Assembly (NCBI RefSeq): GCF_004349055.1
Contig: NZ_SMKX01000004.1
Coordinates: 62,001 to 126,000 of the forward strand
Reading direction: 5' to 3'
DNA from: Kribbella antibiotica
GTDB taxonomy: Bacteria > Actinomycetota > Actinomycetes > Propionibacteriales > Kribbellaceae
Length of the DNA stretch: 64,000 nucleotides
Made by a program: the position numbers and the translations under genes. This document shows, in pieces, positions 33,264 to 42,831 of this stretch (position 1 is the stretch's first letter; the number at the start of each line of letters is the position of its first letter). The notes beneath the pieces are model-generated. The model searched no databases and was not told where the DNA came from. It worked only from the letters and a program-made list of their open reading frames with translations.

Positions 33264-34661
33264 TTAGCTGACCCGAGCGATCCGCTGCCGTTTCGCCAGC
33301 CAGGTCACGGTGAACAGCACGAACGCCAAGCTCGGGATGTCCGACAACAGGATGGTCCACGGTGCACCGCCCTGCTCCGACCAGCCGTCCAGCCCGCCGA
33401 ACGCAGCCGGCCACAGGAACGCAAAGAAGTTGTTCAGCACGTGCAGTGCGATGGCGGCTTCCAGTCCCCCGGTCCGCACGGTCAGCCAGCCGGCCAGGAC
33501 CGCGAACAGGAAGATGTCCAGCATCGCCCAGCCCGTATAGCCGTGGGCCGATACAAACGCCATGCTGCCGATCACAATGCCCGGCCACGGAGAGCGGAAC
33601 AGCACCCGCGCCCACTTCGCCCGACCCTCTGCGCTGTCCGGCCCGTACGACCCCACTGCCTGGATCAGCCAGCCGCGGAAGACGAACTCCTCGGCGGTCG
33701 CCTGGAACGGAACCAGCACGAGGATGAGGATCAGCGGGACGATGAACTTGCCGAACCCGATCCACGAGCCGCCGTCCGACCCGCTGTCGTCCGCGGGCAC
33801 GATCTGGTCGACCAGGATGCCGAGACCGAAGCTGAGGATCACGTAGCCGATTGCCGGCAGCGTGCACCACGCGAGCCAGCGCCAGCGGATCTTGTTCAGG
33901 ACGGAGGCGACGCTCCAGGCCGGTCGCCGCTGCAGCAGCCAGGCCGCGAGGACGACCAGGGGCGTCAGCACGCCGAGCAGAACCAGGTTCAGCGCCAGGT
34001 CCTCGTTCGTGTTGCCGAAGAGCTCTGCGCCGCTCGCGTCGAGTGAGGGCTCCTTGCCGCCGAGCAGCATGTGGACGACGAACCAGACACCGCCGACGGC
34101 GACGGTGGCCGCGAACAGGGCGATACCCAGCGCCACGGTGCCCACGATCGGGCGCCACCACCGGTGCTTGGCTGTCCGCGCCAGCCGGTGGAACGGCGTA
34201 CCGGCGGGAGCAGGAGCCACCCAGGGCTCCTTGGGCCGCGGTTGCCACTGCGGGGCGCCCGCATAGACCTGGGGATAGCCGGGCGGAGGCGGGAAGCCCG
34301 GCTGCTGGTAGCCGGGCGGAGGTGGGTAGCCCGGCTGCTGGTAGCCAGGAGGAGGTGGGTAGCCAGGTTGCTGCGGATAACCGGGCTGCTGCTGGTAGCC
34401 CGGCGGCGCGTAACCCTGCGCAGGCGGATAGCCCTGCTGCGGCGGGTAGCCCGGAGCGGGCGGGTTGCCCTGCTGCGGGTAGCCGGGCGGCGGGTAGGCC
34501 TGCGCGGGCGGGTATTGCTGCGGCGGCGGGTAGCCGTACGGAGGCGGCGGCTGAGGGCCCGGCGCGGGAGGCGGCGGGTTCTGCTCAGGGGGCGGTGGGT
34601 TCTGCCCGGCCGGAGCCTGGGGCGAATCCTCGGGGCGCGGCTCGCCTGAGTGCGGATGCAT
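33264..34661 (-). CDS. CPBP-family intramembrane metalloprotease with Pro/Tyr/Gln-rich N-terminal region
   Basis: The 465-residue protein begins with about 130 residues of tandem PGYPPPPGYQQ-like repeats, presumably disordered and cytosolic, and continues with about eight membrane segments. The CPBP/Abi motifs are EEFVFRG (about 320), the histidine in SAHGYTG and HVLNN. Such proteins are relatives of Rce1-type proteases, cutting within the membrane. TAGAGT lies six bases before the ATG (34668-34673), suggesting a leaderless start. The repeats could mediate condensate or polyproline binding; this is inference. Confidence 0.88.
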   Translation of the reverse strand: MHPHSGEPRPEDSPQAPAGQNPPPPEQNPPPPAPGPQPPPPYGYPPPQQYPPAQAYPPPGYPQQGNPPAPGYPPQQGYPPAQGYAPPGYQQQPGYPQQPGYPPPPGYQQPGYPPPPGYQQPGFPPPPGYPQVYAGAPQWQPRPKEPWVAPAPAGTPFHRLARTAKHRWWRPIVGTVALGIALFAATVAVGGVWFVVHMLLGGKEPSLDASGAELFGNTNEDLALNLVLLGVLTPLVVLAAWLLQRRPAWSVASVLNKIRWRWLAWCTLPAIGYVILSFGLGILVDQIVPADDSGSDGGSWIGFGKFIVPLILILVLVPFQATAEEFVFRGWLIQAVGSYGPDSAEGRAKWARVLFRSPWPGIVIGSMAFVSAHGYTGWAMLDIFLFAVLAGWLTVRTGGLEAAIALHVLNNFFAFLWPAAFGGLDGWSEQGGAPWTILLSDIPSLAFVLFTVTWLAKRQRIARVS

Positions 34662-34755
34662 GCAAGGACTCTAGAAGATCGACCCAAGACAGGCGGACAG
34701 GTTCCGGACTGTAAAGATGGTCCCGACGTGCCTGGGCGAGCGGTAGGAGAGTGCT

Positions 34756-35724
34756 GTGGTGACTGACCCGACCTCGGGACCAGCGGCGACAACGCGAGCG
34801 TTGCCGCAGTCGGTGCTGACGCCGCTGACCGGCTCGGCCATCTTCCTGGTAGTGGGAATCGAAGAAGGCGGCGAGGAGACCGCACGCGATCTGCTCGAAA
34901 GGGTCAGCGGGCTCACGCGCTCAGTCGGCTTCCGCGTCCCGTCCGGTGCCTTGTCCTGCGTCACCAGCATCGGCTCCGACGCCTGGGACCGGCTCTTCAG
35001 CGGCCCACGCCCGGCTGAGCTCCACCCGTTCATCGAGCTCCAAGGCGCCACCCACCGAGCGGTCTCCACCCCTGGCGATCTCCTGTTCCACATCCGCGCC
35101 GGCCACCTCGACCAATGCTTCGAGCTCGCTCGCCAGATCATGAACGTGCTCGGCGACGCCGCAACCGTCATCGACGAGGTCCACGGCTTCAAGTACTTCG
35201 AGATGCGCGACCTCCTCGGCTTCGTCGACGGCACCGAGAACCCCGCCGGCGACGAGGCGAAGGACGCCGTACTGATCGGTGCGGAGGACCCGGACTTCGC
35301 CGGTGGCAGCTATGTGATCGTGCAGAAGTACCTGCACGACATGAAGGCGTGGAACACGCTCACGACCGAGCAGCAGGAGCACGCGATCGGCCGCACCAAA
35401 CTCGACGACATCGAACTCGACGACGACGCCAAACCCAGCAACGCCCACATCGTCCTCAACGTCATCGAAGATGCCGACGGCAACGAACTGCAGATCCTCC
35501 GCGACAACATGCCCTTCGGCCAGATCGGCACCGCGGAGTTCGGCACCTACTTCATCGGCTACGCCAAGTCCCCCGCCGTCACCGAACTCATGCTCCGGCG
35601 GATGTTCATCGGCGAGCCCGAAGGCAACCACGACCGCATCCTCGACTTCTCCACCGCCATCACCGGCACCAACTTCTACACCCCCACCAGCGACTTCCTG
35701 GACGACCTGCCCGCGATGCCCTGA
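34756..35724 (+). CDS. Dyp-type heme peroxidase
   Basis: The 322-residue protein has the Dyp signature GFVDGTENP (about 155-163) and the following NAHIVLN, which holds the likely proximal histidine. It oxidises dyes or phenols with hydrogen peroxide. No twin-arginine signal is present, so it is intracellular or encapsulated. GTG 34756 is preferred, with a GTG three bases later also possible; AGGAGA lies upstream. It is divergent from the CPBP gene and close to the ligase gene. Confidence 0.93.
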   Translation: MVTDPTSGPAATTRALPQSVLTPLTGSAIFLVVGIEEGGEETARDLLERVSGLTRSVGFRVPSGALSCVTSIGSDAWDRLFSGPRPAELHPFIELQGATHRAVSTPGDLLFHIRAGHLDQCFELARQIMNVLGDAATVIDEVHGFKYFEMRDLLGFVDGTENPAGDEAKDAVLIGAEDPDFAGGSYVIVQKYLHDMKAWNTLTTEQQEHAIGRTKLDDIELDDDAKPSNAHIVLNVIEDADGNELQILRDNMPFGQIGTAEFGTYFIGYAKSPAVTELMLRRMFIGEPEGNHDRILDFSTAITGTNFYTPTSDFLDDLPAMP

Positions 35725-35755
35725 AACTGTCGGTGGCCTGGGTGAGACTGAATGC

Positions 35756-37306
35756 ATGTTGCTCACCGAGGTGGTTGAGACTTCGGCTGCGCTGGCGGGG
35801 ACGCGGTCGCGGCTGAAGAAGGCGGAGTTCATCGCCGCGTTGCTGTCCCGCGCCACGGATCCGGTCGAGACCGAGATCGTGGTGACGTATCTGTCCGGCG
35901 AGTTGCGGCAGCGGCGGACGGGTGTGGGCTGGCGGACGTTGATGGATGCGCCCGGGCCGGCAGTTGAGCCTTCGCTCACCGTGGAAGTGGTGGACCGGGC
36001 GTTTGCCGAGTTGTCGGAGATGTCCGGAGCTGGGTCCCAAGCACGCCGGCGGGACGGCGTGGACGCGCTGTTCGGGCAGGCGACTGAGGCGGAGCAGACG
36101 TTCCTTCGGCTGCTGGTCGGTGGTGAGCTGCGGCAGGGTGCGCTCGATGGCGTGATGGCCGACGCGGTCGCGCGGGCGAGCGGGATCCCGCTCGCCAAGA
36201 TCCGCGCCGCGACCATGTTGCGCGGATCGGCGGCTCCGGTGGCCGTTGCCGTGCTGACTGAAGGTGAGGCGGGGCTCGCCCAGTTCGGGCTGCAGGTTGG
36301 TCAGGGCGTGCAACCGATGCTGGCGCAGTCGGCGACGAGCGTCGCCGAGGCCTTCGCCAAGACCGGTACTCCGTCCGCGCTCGAGTGGAAGCTGGATGGC
36401 ATCCGCATCCAGGTGCACCGCAACGGTGACGAGGTCGTCGTCTACACGCGGACGCTTGACGACATCACAGCCCGGGTGCCCGAGGTCGTGACAGCTGTCC
36501 TCGCGCTCGACGCCCACCAAGTGGTGCTGGACGGCGAGCTGATCGCGCTGCGACCCGATGGACGTCCAGAGGCGTTCCAGGTGACCGGCTCCCGCACCGC
36601 GACGCGCGCCGCCACGGGACCGGAGTCGGTGCCACTCACGCCGTACTTCTTCGACGTCCTGCATCACGACGGCCAAGACCTGCTCGGACTCGACGGCGCC
36701 GAGCGGCATGCCGCGCTGAGCAAGCTCATCCCGGCCGAGAGCCAGATCCCGCGCCTGGTGACCGACGATCCGGAGGAAGGGCAGAAGTTCTTCCAAGACG
36801 CCGTACGGCGAGGGCACGAAGGCGTGATGGTGAAGTCGCTGACCGTCCCGTACGAGGCGGGTCGGCGCGGCTCGGGCTGGGTGAAGGTGAAACAGACCCA
36901 CACCCTCGACCTGCTCGTGCTCGCCGCGGAGTGGGGGCACGGCCGTCGGACCGGCTGGCTCTCGAACCTGCACCTCGGTGCGCGCGACGAGACGACCGGC
37001 GAGTTCGTCATGCTCGGCAAGACGTTCAAGGGGCTGACCGACGAGCTGCTGCGCTGGCAGACCGAGCGGTTCCAGGAGCTCGCCGAGCGCAGCGACGACT
37101 ACACGGTCTACGTCCGCCCCGAGATCGTCGTCGAGATCGCGTTCGACGGCGTTCAGACTTCGCCGCGGTATCCGGCCGGTATGGCGCTGCGGTTCGCTCG
37201 CGTGTTGCGTTATCGCGAGGACAAACGGCCGGAGGAAGTCGATACCGTGCAGACAGTGCGCGCGATCCACGAGGGCGTCGACGGGGAAGGTGAGCCGGAT
37301 GAGTGA
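35756..37306 (+). CDS. ligB: ATP-dependent DNA ligase (LigB-type)
   Basis: The 516-residue protein has an N-terminal helical domain (residues 1 to about 190) and the nucleotidyltransferase core. The adenylated lysine is in EWKLDGIRIQ, motif III is VVLDGELIAL, and motifs IV and V are HEGVMVKS and GWVKVK. An OB-fold follows. It matches mycobacterial LigB in length and layout. It would seal nicks, probably in repair or recombination. ATG 35756 is chosen over an out-of-frame ATG at 35752. The end overlaps the methyltransferase start by eight bases. Confidence 0.92.
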   Translation: MLLTEVVETSAALAGTRSRLKKAEFIAALLSRATDPVETEIVVTYLSGELRQRRTGVGWRTLMDAPGPAVEPSLTVEVVDRAFAELSEMSGAGSQARRRDGVDALFGQATEAEQTFLRLLVGGELRQGALDGVMADAVARASGIPLAKIRAATMLRGSAAPVAVAVLTEGEAGLAQFGLQVGQGVQPMLAQSATSVAEAFAKTGTPSALEWKLDGIRIQVHRNGDEVVVYTRTLDDITARVPEVVTAVLALDAHQVVLDGELIALRPDGRPEAFQVTGSRTATRAATGPESVPLTPYFFDVLHHDGQDLLGLDGAERHAALSKLIPAESQIPRLVTDDPEEGQKFFQDAVRRGHEGVMVKSLTVPYEAGRRGSGWVKVKQTHTLDLLVLAAEWGHGRRTGWLSNLHLGARDETTGEFVMLGKTFKGLTDELLRWQTERFQELAERSDDYTVYVRPEIVVEIAFDGVQTSPRYPAGMALRFARVLRYREDKRPEEVDTVQTVRAIHEGVDGEGEPDE

Positions 37307-37976
37307 AGACCCGAGGCTGGAGACACGACGGCTGGCCCGCGCGTCGCTGGACCGCGATGACCCGACCGGCTGGTTCGAGAACCTGTACTCCGCTGCGGCC
37401 GAGGGTGCCGCCGTCGTCCCGTGGGACCGCGGTACGGCGAATCCGTTGCTGACCGAATGGTTCGAGGCCTCGGAGCCCGACGGCACCGGCAAGACCGCGA
37501 TCGTTGTCGGCGCCGGGACGGGCTGGGACGCCGAGCTGGTCGCCGACCGCGGCTACCAGACAACCGCGTTCGACATCTCCCCCACCGCCGTCGAGACCGC
37601 GCTGCGCAATCACCCCGGTTCGAAGGCGCACTACGTCGTCGCCGACCTCCTCGACCAGCCGGCGGAATGGCGTCACGCCTTCGACTTGGTCGTCGAGATC
37701 TACACCGTGCAGGCGCTGCCGATCAGTCTGCAGCCAACCGCCGTGCCGAAGGTCGGCGAGCTGGTCGGCCCCGGCGGGACGCTGGTCGTGATTGCCTCAG
37801 CTCGAACTGAAGGTCAACCTGATGCTGAGGTCGAGGGCCCGCCATGGCCGCTGACCAGGGCAACCATCGAGTCGTTCGCCTCCGCTCCGGACCTGCGCCT
37901 GATCGAGATCAACGAGTCGCCGAGTCCGAGCGATCCGACGGCAACACGCTGGCGGGCGGAGTTCCTTCGCGACTGA
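37299..37976 (+). CDS. SAM-dependent methyltransferase
   Basis: The 225-residue protein has motif I AIVVGAGTGWDAELVADRG, the acidic motif II TTAFDISPTAVETAL and a central VVEIYTVQAL strand, as in TPMT/UbiE-like methyltransferases. ATG 37299 lies inside the 3' end of the ligase gene, so translation is coupled. The substrate is unknown; association with a DNA ligase suggests coexpression but no known function. Confidence 0.83.
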   Translation: MSEDPRLETRRLARASLDRDDPTGWFENLYSAAAEGAAVVPWDRGTANPLLTEWFEASEPDGTGKTAIVVGAGTGWDAELVADRGYQTTAFDISPTAVETALRNHPGSKAHYVVADLLDQPAEWRHAFDLVVEIYTVQALPISLQPTAVPKVGELVGPGGTLVVIASARTEGQPDAEVEGPPWPLTRATIESFASAPDLRLIEINESPSPSDPTATRWRAEFLRD

Positions 37977-38000
37977 GTCACAGCTGTAATACAGGCGACC

Positions 38001-38006
38001 TACGAT
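38001..38006 (+). promoter_or_regulatory. -10 box of the PAP2-DsbA-like gene
   Basis: TACGAT lies eight bases before GTG 38015; no Shine-Dalgarno is seen. Confidence 0.4.
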
Positions 38007-38014
38007 CAGTGCCC

Positions 38015-39484
38015 GTGGAGTCTCAAGCACCGCCCCTGACCGATCACGATGCCTCCGCCGAGCAGCAGCCGGCAGACCAGCCCAGCTGGGTGCGGAGGTT
38101 CGCTCTGCCGATCGAACTCGCCATAGCCTTCGTCGCGTTGTACGTGATCGCGGTCTGCACCCCGTTCGGCCAGGCGGTCGAGGATTCCCTGTTGCGCGGC
38201 TACAGCGACGAGGCCTGGCTCAACGCGATGGATCACGCCTTCCGCCCGCCCCCGCTGGAAGGCGAGGAGCTCACCTTCTTCGTCGGTGTCGCCTTGATTG
38301 CATTGGTCGCCGTTCGCGGCCGACGCTGGTGGCTGGCTGCCGCAGGCGTGTTCGTGCCGGTCGCCACCGCAGCCGCGACTTTCATCCTGAACCGGTACCT
38401 GCTCCTCCGCCCCAACTTCCTCGGTGAGCCGGGGGCCGTCGTCGAGACCAGCTTCCCGAGCGGCCATGTCGCCATCACGGCAGGCGTCGTCGCCGGCGCG
38501 ATCCTGATCTCCGGTCCGCGGGCTCGCCGATATGTCACCGCTGTCGGGGTTCTCTGGCTCGCGTTCATCGCAGCCGCCGTACAGAACCTCGGTTGGCACC
38601 GGGCCAGCGACGCCATCGGCGCCACTCTGCTGGCCTGCATCTCGTACGCGGTCGCCGTCCGACTGATGCCGACGGCAACGCGACCGACCGCCGCGACTCG
38701 GCCTCTCGGGCTCGCGCCGGTCCTGGTGATCGCGGCCGTCGGTGCGATCCTCGGCGGAGGCCGGAGCGGTTATGTTCTCGAAGGGATCCCGCTCGCGCTG
38801 ATCGGGGTCGTCTGCGCGCTACTCATCTGGTTCACCGTCGCCCGCACCACCCGCATCGTCGGCGGCATCATCGTGGGCACCCTCGTGCTGGCGCTCGTCT
38901 CCTCGGCCGGCATCCAGTACTGGCGCAACCACGGACCAGTGAACGTGGTTGCCGGGCCGGAGCCGACGATGATCACCGGACCGGGCACACCCGGCAAGGG
39001 CATCACCTACGGCCAGGCCGGCACGAAGGCGCGCATCGACATCTACTTCTGGTTCGACGATGCGGGCGCCGCGCGATTCGAGAAGGCGAACGGCGAAACG
39101 CTCGACGCCCTCCTGCAGGACGGGTCCGCGACGGTCACCTACTGGCCGCTGAACCCGAATGACGCGCTCCCCAAGATCTCCGGCCTGTTCGCCGTTGCCG
39201 CCGCGAACGGCAAGGGCCGTGGCTTCCTCCGCACGTACTTCAGCGACTTCGCGAAGACCTGGAACGACGCTCAACTCATCCAGCTCGGCGACAAACTCGG
39301 CGTCCCGCCGGGCAAATTCGCCGCCGACCTGACCTCGAACAGCTACACCACCTGGCTCGCCACCATCACCGACGAATCCATGAAGCATCAGCTCGTCTTC
39401 TCCCCCTCGGTCTTGGTGAACGGCAAAATCCTGGACACCGACGACGTCACTCCGGCCCTGCTGAAGTCCGCGATCGGTCGATGA
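38015..39484 (+). CDS. PAP2 phosphatase fused to a DsbA-like domain lacking the CxxC site
   Basis: The 489-residue protein is an integral membrane PAP2 phosphatase (residues 1 to about 250) with the motifs NRYLLLRP (126-133), SFPSGH (146-151) and GWHRASDAIG (193-202), which give the catalytic His/Arg/Asp set. More membrane segments follow. From about 335 to 489 there is a thioredoxin-like DsbA-type domain (IDIYFWFDDAGAARFEK ... FSPSVLVNGKIL). Its active-site cysteines are replaced (FDDAGAAR instead of CxxC), so it is redox-dead but keeps the Pro loop. GTG 38015 is chosen by position after TACGAT. I know no name for this fusion. It overlaps the kinase gene by four bases (ATGA). Confidence 0.8.
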   Translation: MESQAPPLTDHDASAEQQPADQPSWVRRFALPIELAIAFVALYVIAVCTPFGQAVEDSLLRGYSDEAWLNAMDHAFRPPPLEGEELTFFVGVALIALVAVRGRRWWLAAAGVFVPVATAAATFILNRYLLLRPNFLGEPGAVVETSFPSGHVAITAGVVAGAILISGPRARRYVTAVGVLWLAFIAAAVQNLGWHRASDAIGATLLACISYAVAVRLMPTATRPTAATRPLGLAPVLVIAAVGAILGGGRSGYVLEGIPLALIGVVCALLIWFTVARTTRIVGGIIVGTLVLALVSSAGIQYWRNHGPVNVVAGPEPTMITGPGTPGKGITYGQAGTKARIDIYFWFDDAGAARFEKANGETLDALLQDGSATVTYWPLNPNDALPKISGLFAVAAANGKGRGFLRTYFSDFAKTWNDAQLIQLGDKLGVPPGKFAADLTSNSYTTWLATITDESMKHQLVFSPSVLVNGKILDTDDVTPALLKSAIGR

Positions 39485-40344
39485 CCTGGAGCCGGGTCGC
39501 GCGGATCGACGTCGGCCAGGTCGTCGGCGAGGTCGCAGATCGGACCGGCGTACGGCTTGAGGTTGAAGGGTTGTGCGTCGGTGGCGAGGTCGGCGCGGCG
39601 TACGTCCGCTGGGCCGACGGTCGCCGTTCGATCCTGAAGTGGCGGCCCGGGATCGACCTGGCCGACTACGAGGCCGGTCCTCTGACCGTCGCCGAAGCAG
39701 CAAGGTCGGCCGGTCTGCCCGCGCCTCGCACCGAGCTCGCCGTACAGCTGGACGCCGCCGTGGCAACCGTCCAGCAATTGTTGCCCGGAGCACCGATCAC
39801 AACCCTCGACGAAGGTCTCCTGAGCCAGGCCCTCGACGTCAACCAGAGCCTCCGCCACCTCCTGACCGACCATCCAGAAGTCCCAACTCTCGACCTCTAC
39901 CTCACCGTTGACGGACCAGGTTTCTGCCTCCACGGTCCCTTGAGATCACACAACCCCCGTACGACGCGCCTCGACGACTGGATCACGGATGTCGGCGCGG
40001 CCCACCCCGGCCCACTTCGCGGCGACGACGCGGTCCACGTCGACTTCCATCCCGGCAACCTCCTCGCCGTCGACGGACAACTGACCGGCATCATCGACTG
40101 GGACGGCGCCGGCCGCGGCGACCACCGCCTCGACCTCGTCACCCTCCGCTTCGGCCTGCACGGACAACAGCCAGACCCCAGAGTCATCGCCCACCTCGAC
40201 GCGATCCTCGACGAGATCCCGCCCGACGCCCTCCGCCCGCTCTGGGCGCACATGAGCCTCCGCATGACCGACTGGGCCATCCGCCATTTCTCCCCCGCCG
40301 ACGTCGACCACTGGTCGGCCCTCGCCGAATCCCGTACCGACTAG
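39481..40344 (+). CDS. Phosphotransferase of the APH/choline-kinase fold
   Basis: The 287-residue protein has the catalytic loop HVDFHPGNLL (about 180-189) and the metal-binding IIDWDGAGRGD. It begins ATG 39481 in an ATGA overlap with the PAP2-fusion gene, so the two are coupled. The N-terminal lobe is short. A small-molecule kinase acting on the product or partner of the phosphatase is a fair guess, no more. Confidence 0.82.
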   Translation: MTWSRVARIDVGQVVGEVADRTGVRLEVEGLCVGGEVGAAYVRWADGRRSILKWRPGIDLADYEAGPLTVAEAARSAGLPAPRTELAVQLDAAVATVQQLLPGAPITTLDEGLLSQALDVNQSLRHLLTDHPEVPTLDLYLTVDGPGFCLHGPLRSHNPRTTRLDDWITDVGAAHPGPLRGDDAVHVDFHPGNLLAVDGQLTGIIDWDGAGRGDHRLDLVTLRFGLHGQQPDPRVIAHLDAILDEIPPDALRPLWAHMSLRMTDWAIRHFSPADVDHWSALAESRTD

Positions 40345-40410
40345 CCCGGCGACGGTTCTCAACGACGTCTGCTCATAGACAAACCAGGCTCGGCCCTCCG
40401 GCCGAGCGGC

Positions 40411-40416
40411 TACCGT
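40411..40416 (+). promoter_or_regulatory. -10 box of the prolyl oligopeptidase gene
   Basis: TACCGT stands eight bases before ATG 40425; no Shine-Dalgarno is seen. Confidence 0.4.
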
Positions 40417-40424
40417 CGGTCGGC

Positions 40425-42386
40425 ATGTGCACTGTGCCGGACAGCCGGCGGGGCGAGGTTGTCGAGGTCCTGCACGGCCAATCGATCGCCGATCCGTACC
40501 GTTGGCTGGAGGACGCTCCTGGCGACTGGATCGCGCAGCAGAATGCGGCGGCCGAGGAGTACCTGTCGGCCCTCCCGCAGCGCCAGTACTTCGAGAACCG
40601 GCTGCGGGAGATCCTCGCCCGGGCGCGGATCGGCGTACCGGTGTTCCGTGCTGGTCGCTACGTGTTCGAGTACAACAACGGCACTCGCCCTCAGACCGCC
40701 CTGTGCACCGCGGTCAGCCTCGATGTCGAACCGCAGGTGCTGCTTCAGTTCGAGGACGGCACGACCGCGATCGACAGTTTCAGCGTCAGCCCCGACGGCC
40801 GGTACGTCGCCTGTGCCACCCGCTCCGAAGGTAATCCACGACTCACGTTCCGCGTGATCGATCTCGAGATCGGGCAACAACTGGCCGATCTCGTCGAGGA
40901 CGCGAAGTACTGCCGCGCCACCTGGTTACCGGACTCGCGGTCCTTCGTCTATGTCCACGCTTCGGCGGACAGCAGCGAGATCGGTGGGCACCTCTCGGTC
41001 CACCAACTCGGTGATCCGCAGTCCCTCGACCGGATGATTCTCGAGCTCCCACCTGGCAGCGTCAGCGATACCAAGGTGGCCGCCGAACACTTGGTTGTCC
41101 AGCTCAACGAAGGAACAGAACAACGAACCAGGCTCTGGTTGTTTCCACTCCCCCAGCTGACGAATCCGATCAAGCTGATCGACGAACCGGTTGCTGCTAC
41201 TCGCTTCGTCCGCACGGCCGGCGACCGGCTGGTGCTATGGACCGATCTCGACGCGCCTCGTGGGCGGGTGGTGACCTGCACCGTCGACGATCCCGCCTTC
41301 GTTGATCTCGTTCCCGAATCGGACGACGCGCTGACCGCCGTCCAGGCTGCCGGCAACGGGTTGTTGATCGTGACCCTGCACGACGCCCATCCGCGCTTCC
41401 AGCTTGTCGATCTGGAGGGCGCAGCCTCGACGGTCGATCTTCAGGGCGGGGCCGTTGTGGCCGTCACTGCACAGGAGGGCCAGGACGACATCTTGATCGG
41501 CCTCTCGTCGACGTCTGCACCGACGGAGCTGGCGCACGTGAACGCAACGACCGCGCAGGCCACCTGGCTCCGCCGCGGCAGCACGCCACCCCATCGCGTC
41601 CTGCGTGGCCTCGAACCGAGCCGTGGCGTCCCGTACTTCCTGATCAGCCGTGCCGACCTCAGCCACACAGCCCCGCGGCCCACCATGCTCTACGGGTACG
41701 GCGGGTTCCGGTCTCCGCAGCTTGCCGACCATCGCCCGGATCGCGAGGCCTGGCTCGAATCGGGCGGCGTACTGGTCATCGCGAACCTTCGCGGCGGCGG
41801 GGAGTTCGGCGCCGACTGGCATGACGCCGGCCGGTTGAGCCGCAAGCAGAACACCTACGACGACTTCATCGCCGTCGCCGAACACCTGCAGGCAACCGGC
41901 ATCACCACCCGCGAGCAGTTGGCGATCCACGGGCACAGCGGTGGCGGCATGCTCGTCGGCGCCGTCCTCACCCAGCGACCGGAGCTCTTTGCCGCCGCTC
42001 TGCCGACCGCCGGTGTCATGGACATGCTGCGCTTCCATCTCTTCACGATCGGCCGGGCCTGGGCACCCGAGATCGGCCTGCCCGAGGATCCCGAGCAGTT
42101 CGCCGACCTGCTCGCCTGGTCACCGCTGCACAACGTCCGGCCGGGCACGCGCTACCCGGCGGTGCTCGTGCTGACCAGCGATCACGACGAGGTCGTCGTC
42201 CCGCTGCACAGCTACAAGTTCGCCGCAGCCCTGCAGCATGCCCAGACCGGCGCCGAGCCGATCCTGCTCCGGATCGAGACCAGAACAGGCCACGGACCCG
42301 GACGACCGACATCAGCAATCGCTGCCGAGGCAACCGCCCTGCTGTCCTTCACCGCCGCCCGGACGGGACTGCATCCTGAGTCGTGA
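40425..42386 (+). CDS. Prolyl oligopeptidase family serine peptidase (S9A)
   Basis: The 653-residue peptidase has an N-terminal beta-propeller and a hydrolase domain. The nucleophile is in HGHSGGG (Ser 505), the Asp is in SDHDEVV and the His is in TRTGHGPGR. The opening GEVVEVLHGQSIADPYRWLED is the family start. It cleaves short peptides, typically after proline. It is cytosolic and the third S9 peptidase of the window, after those at 8.5 and 29.1 kb. Confidence 0.92.
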   Translation: MCTVPDSRRGEVVEVLHGQSIADPYRWLEDAPGDWIAQQNAAAEEYLSALPQRQYFENRLREILARARIGVPVFRAGRYVFEYNNGTRPQTALCTAVSLDVEPQVLLQFEDGTTAIDSFSVSPDGRYVACATRSEGNPRLTFRVIDLEIGQQLADLVEDAKYCRATWLPDSRSFVYVHASADSSEIGGHLSVHQLGDPQSLDRMILELPPGSVSDTKVAAEHLVVQLNEGTEQRTRLWLFPLPQLTNPIKLIDEPVAATRFVRTAGDRLVLWTDLDAPRGRVVTCTVDDPAFVDLVPESDDALTAVQAAGNGLLIVTLHDAHPRFQLVDLEGAASTVDLQGGAVVAVTAQEGQDDILIGLSSTSAPTELAHVNATTAQATWLRRGSTPPHRVLRGLEPSRGVPYFLISRADLSHTAPRPTMLYGYGGFRSPQLADHRPDREAWLESGGVLVIANLRGGGEFGADWHDAGRLSRKQNTYDDFIAVAEHLQATGITTREQLAIHGHSGGGMLVGAVLTQRPELFAAALPTAGVMDMLRFHLFTIGRAWAPEIGLPEDPEQFADLLAWSPLHNVRPGTRYPAVLVLTSDHDEVVVPLHSYKFAAALQHAQTGAEPILLRIETRTGHGPGRPTSAIAAEATALLSFTAARTGLHPES

Positions 42387-42456
42387 GGCGGGGGCATTTC
42401 GTCCATGTGGCATCGTCGAAGACTGACGACATCCGTCAGCAGCACGAGAGGCACCC

Positions 42457-42804
42457 ATGAGTAGCAACATCCGCGCCGTGCTCACCAATATCGAGGTCGA
42501 TGACCTCGACGATGCCATTCCGCTCTATCAAGAGCTGGCCGGAGACGTCGCGGTCAGGCGATTTACGTACAAAGAGCTTGACGTCGCAGCGGTCGGCCCC
42601 TACCTGTTGCTCTCCGGTCCGACGGCCGCCTACGTGTCGCAGAAGGCAACCGTCGTCGTCGAGTCCCTGGATCTAGCGCTCAAGGCGTTGGAGGCCGCAG
42701 GGGCCGAACTTCTGGAAGCACCGAACGAGGTTCCGAACGGCACCCGCATCGTCGCTCGGCATCCCGACGGCTCGGTCTTCGAGTACATGCAGCCACCCGG
42801 ATAG
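42457..42804 (+). CDS. VOC-superfamily (glyoxalase-like) protein
   Basis: The 115-residue single-module protein follows the betaalphabetabetabeta pattern (LTNIEVDDLDDAIPLYQ, then HPDGSVFEYMQP), ending with the usual FEY metal-ligand strand. Family members include glyoxalases, antibiotic-binding proteins and isomerases. AGAGG precedes ATG 42457. Function unassigned. Confidence 0.8.
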   Translation: MSSNIRAVLTNIEVDDLDDAIPLYQELAGDVAVRRFTYKELDVAAVGPYLLLSGPTAAYVSQKATVVVESLDLALKALEAAGAELLEAPNEVPNGTRIVARHPDGSVFEYMQPPG

Positions 42805-42831
42805 TCTCCGCGGTCGGGCCGTCATCGACTA

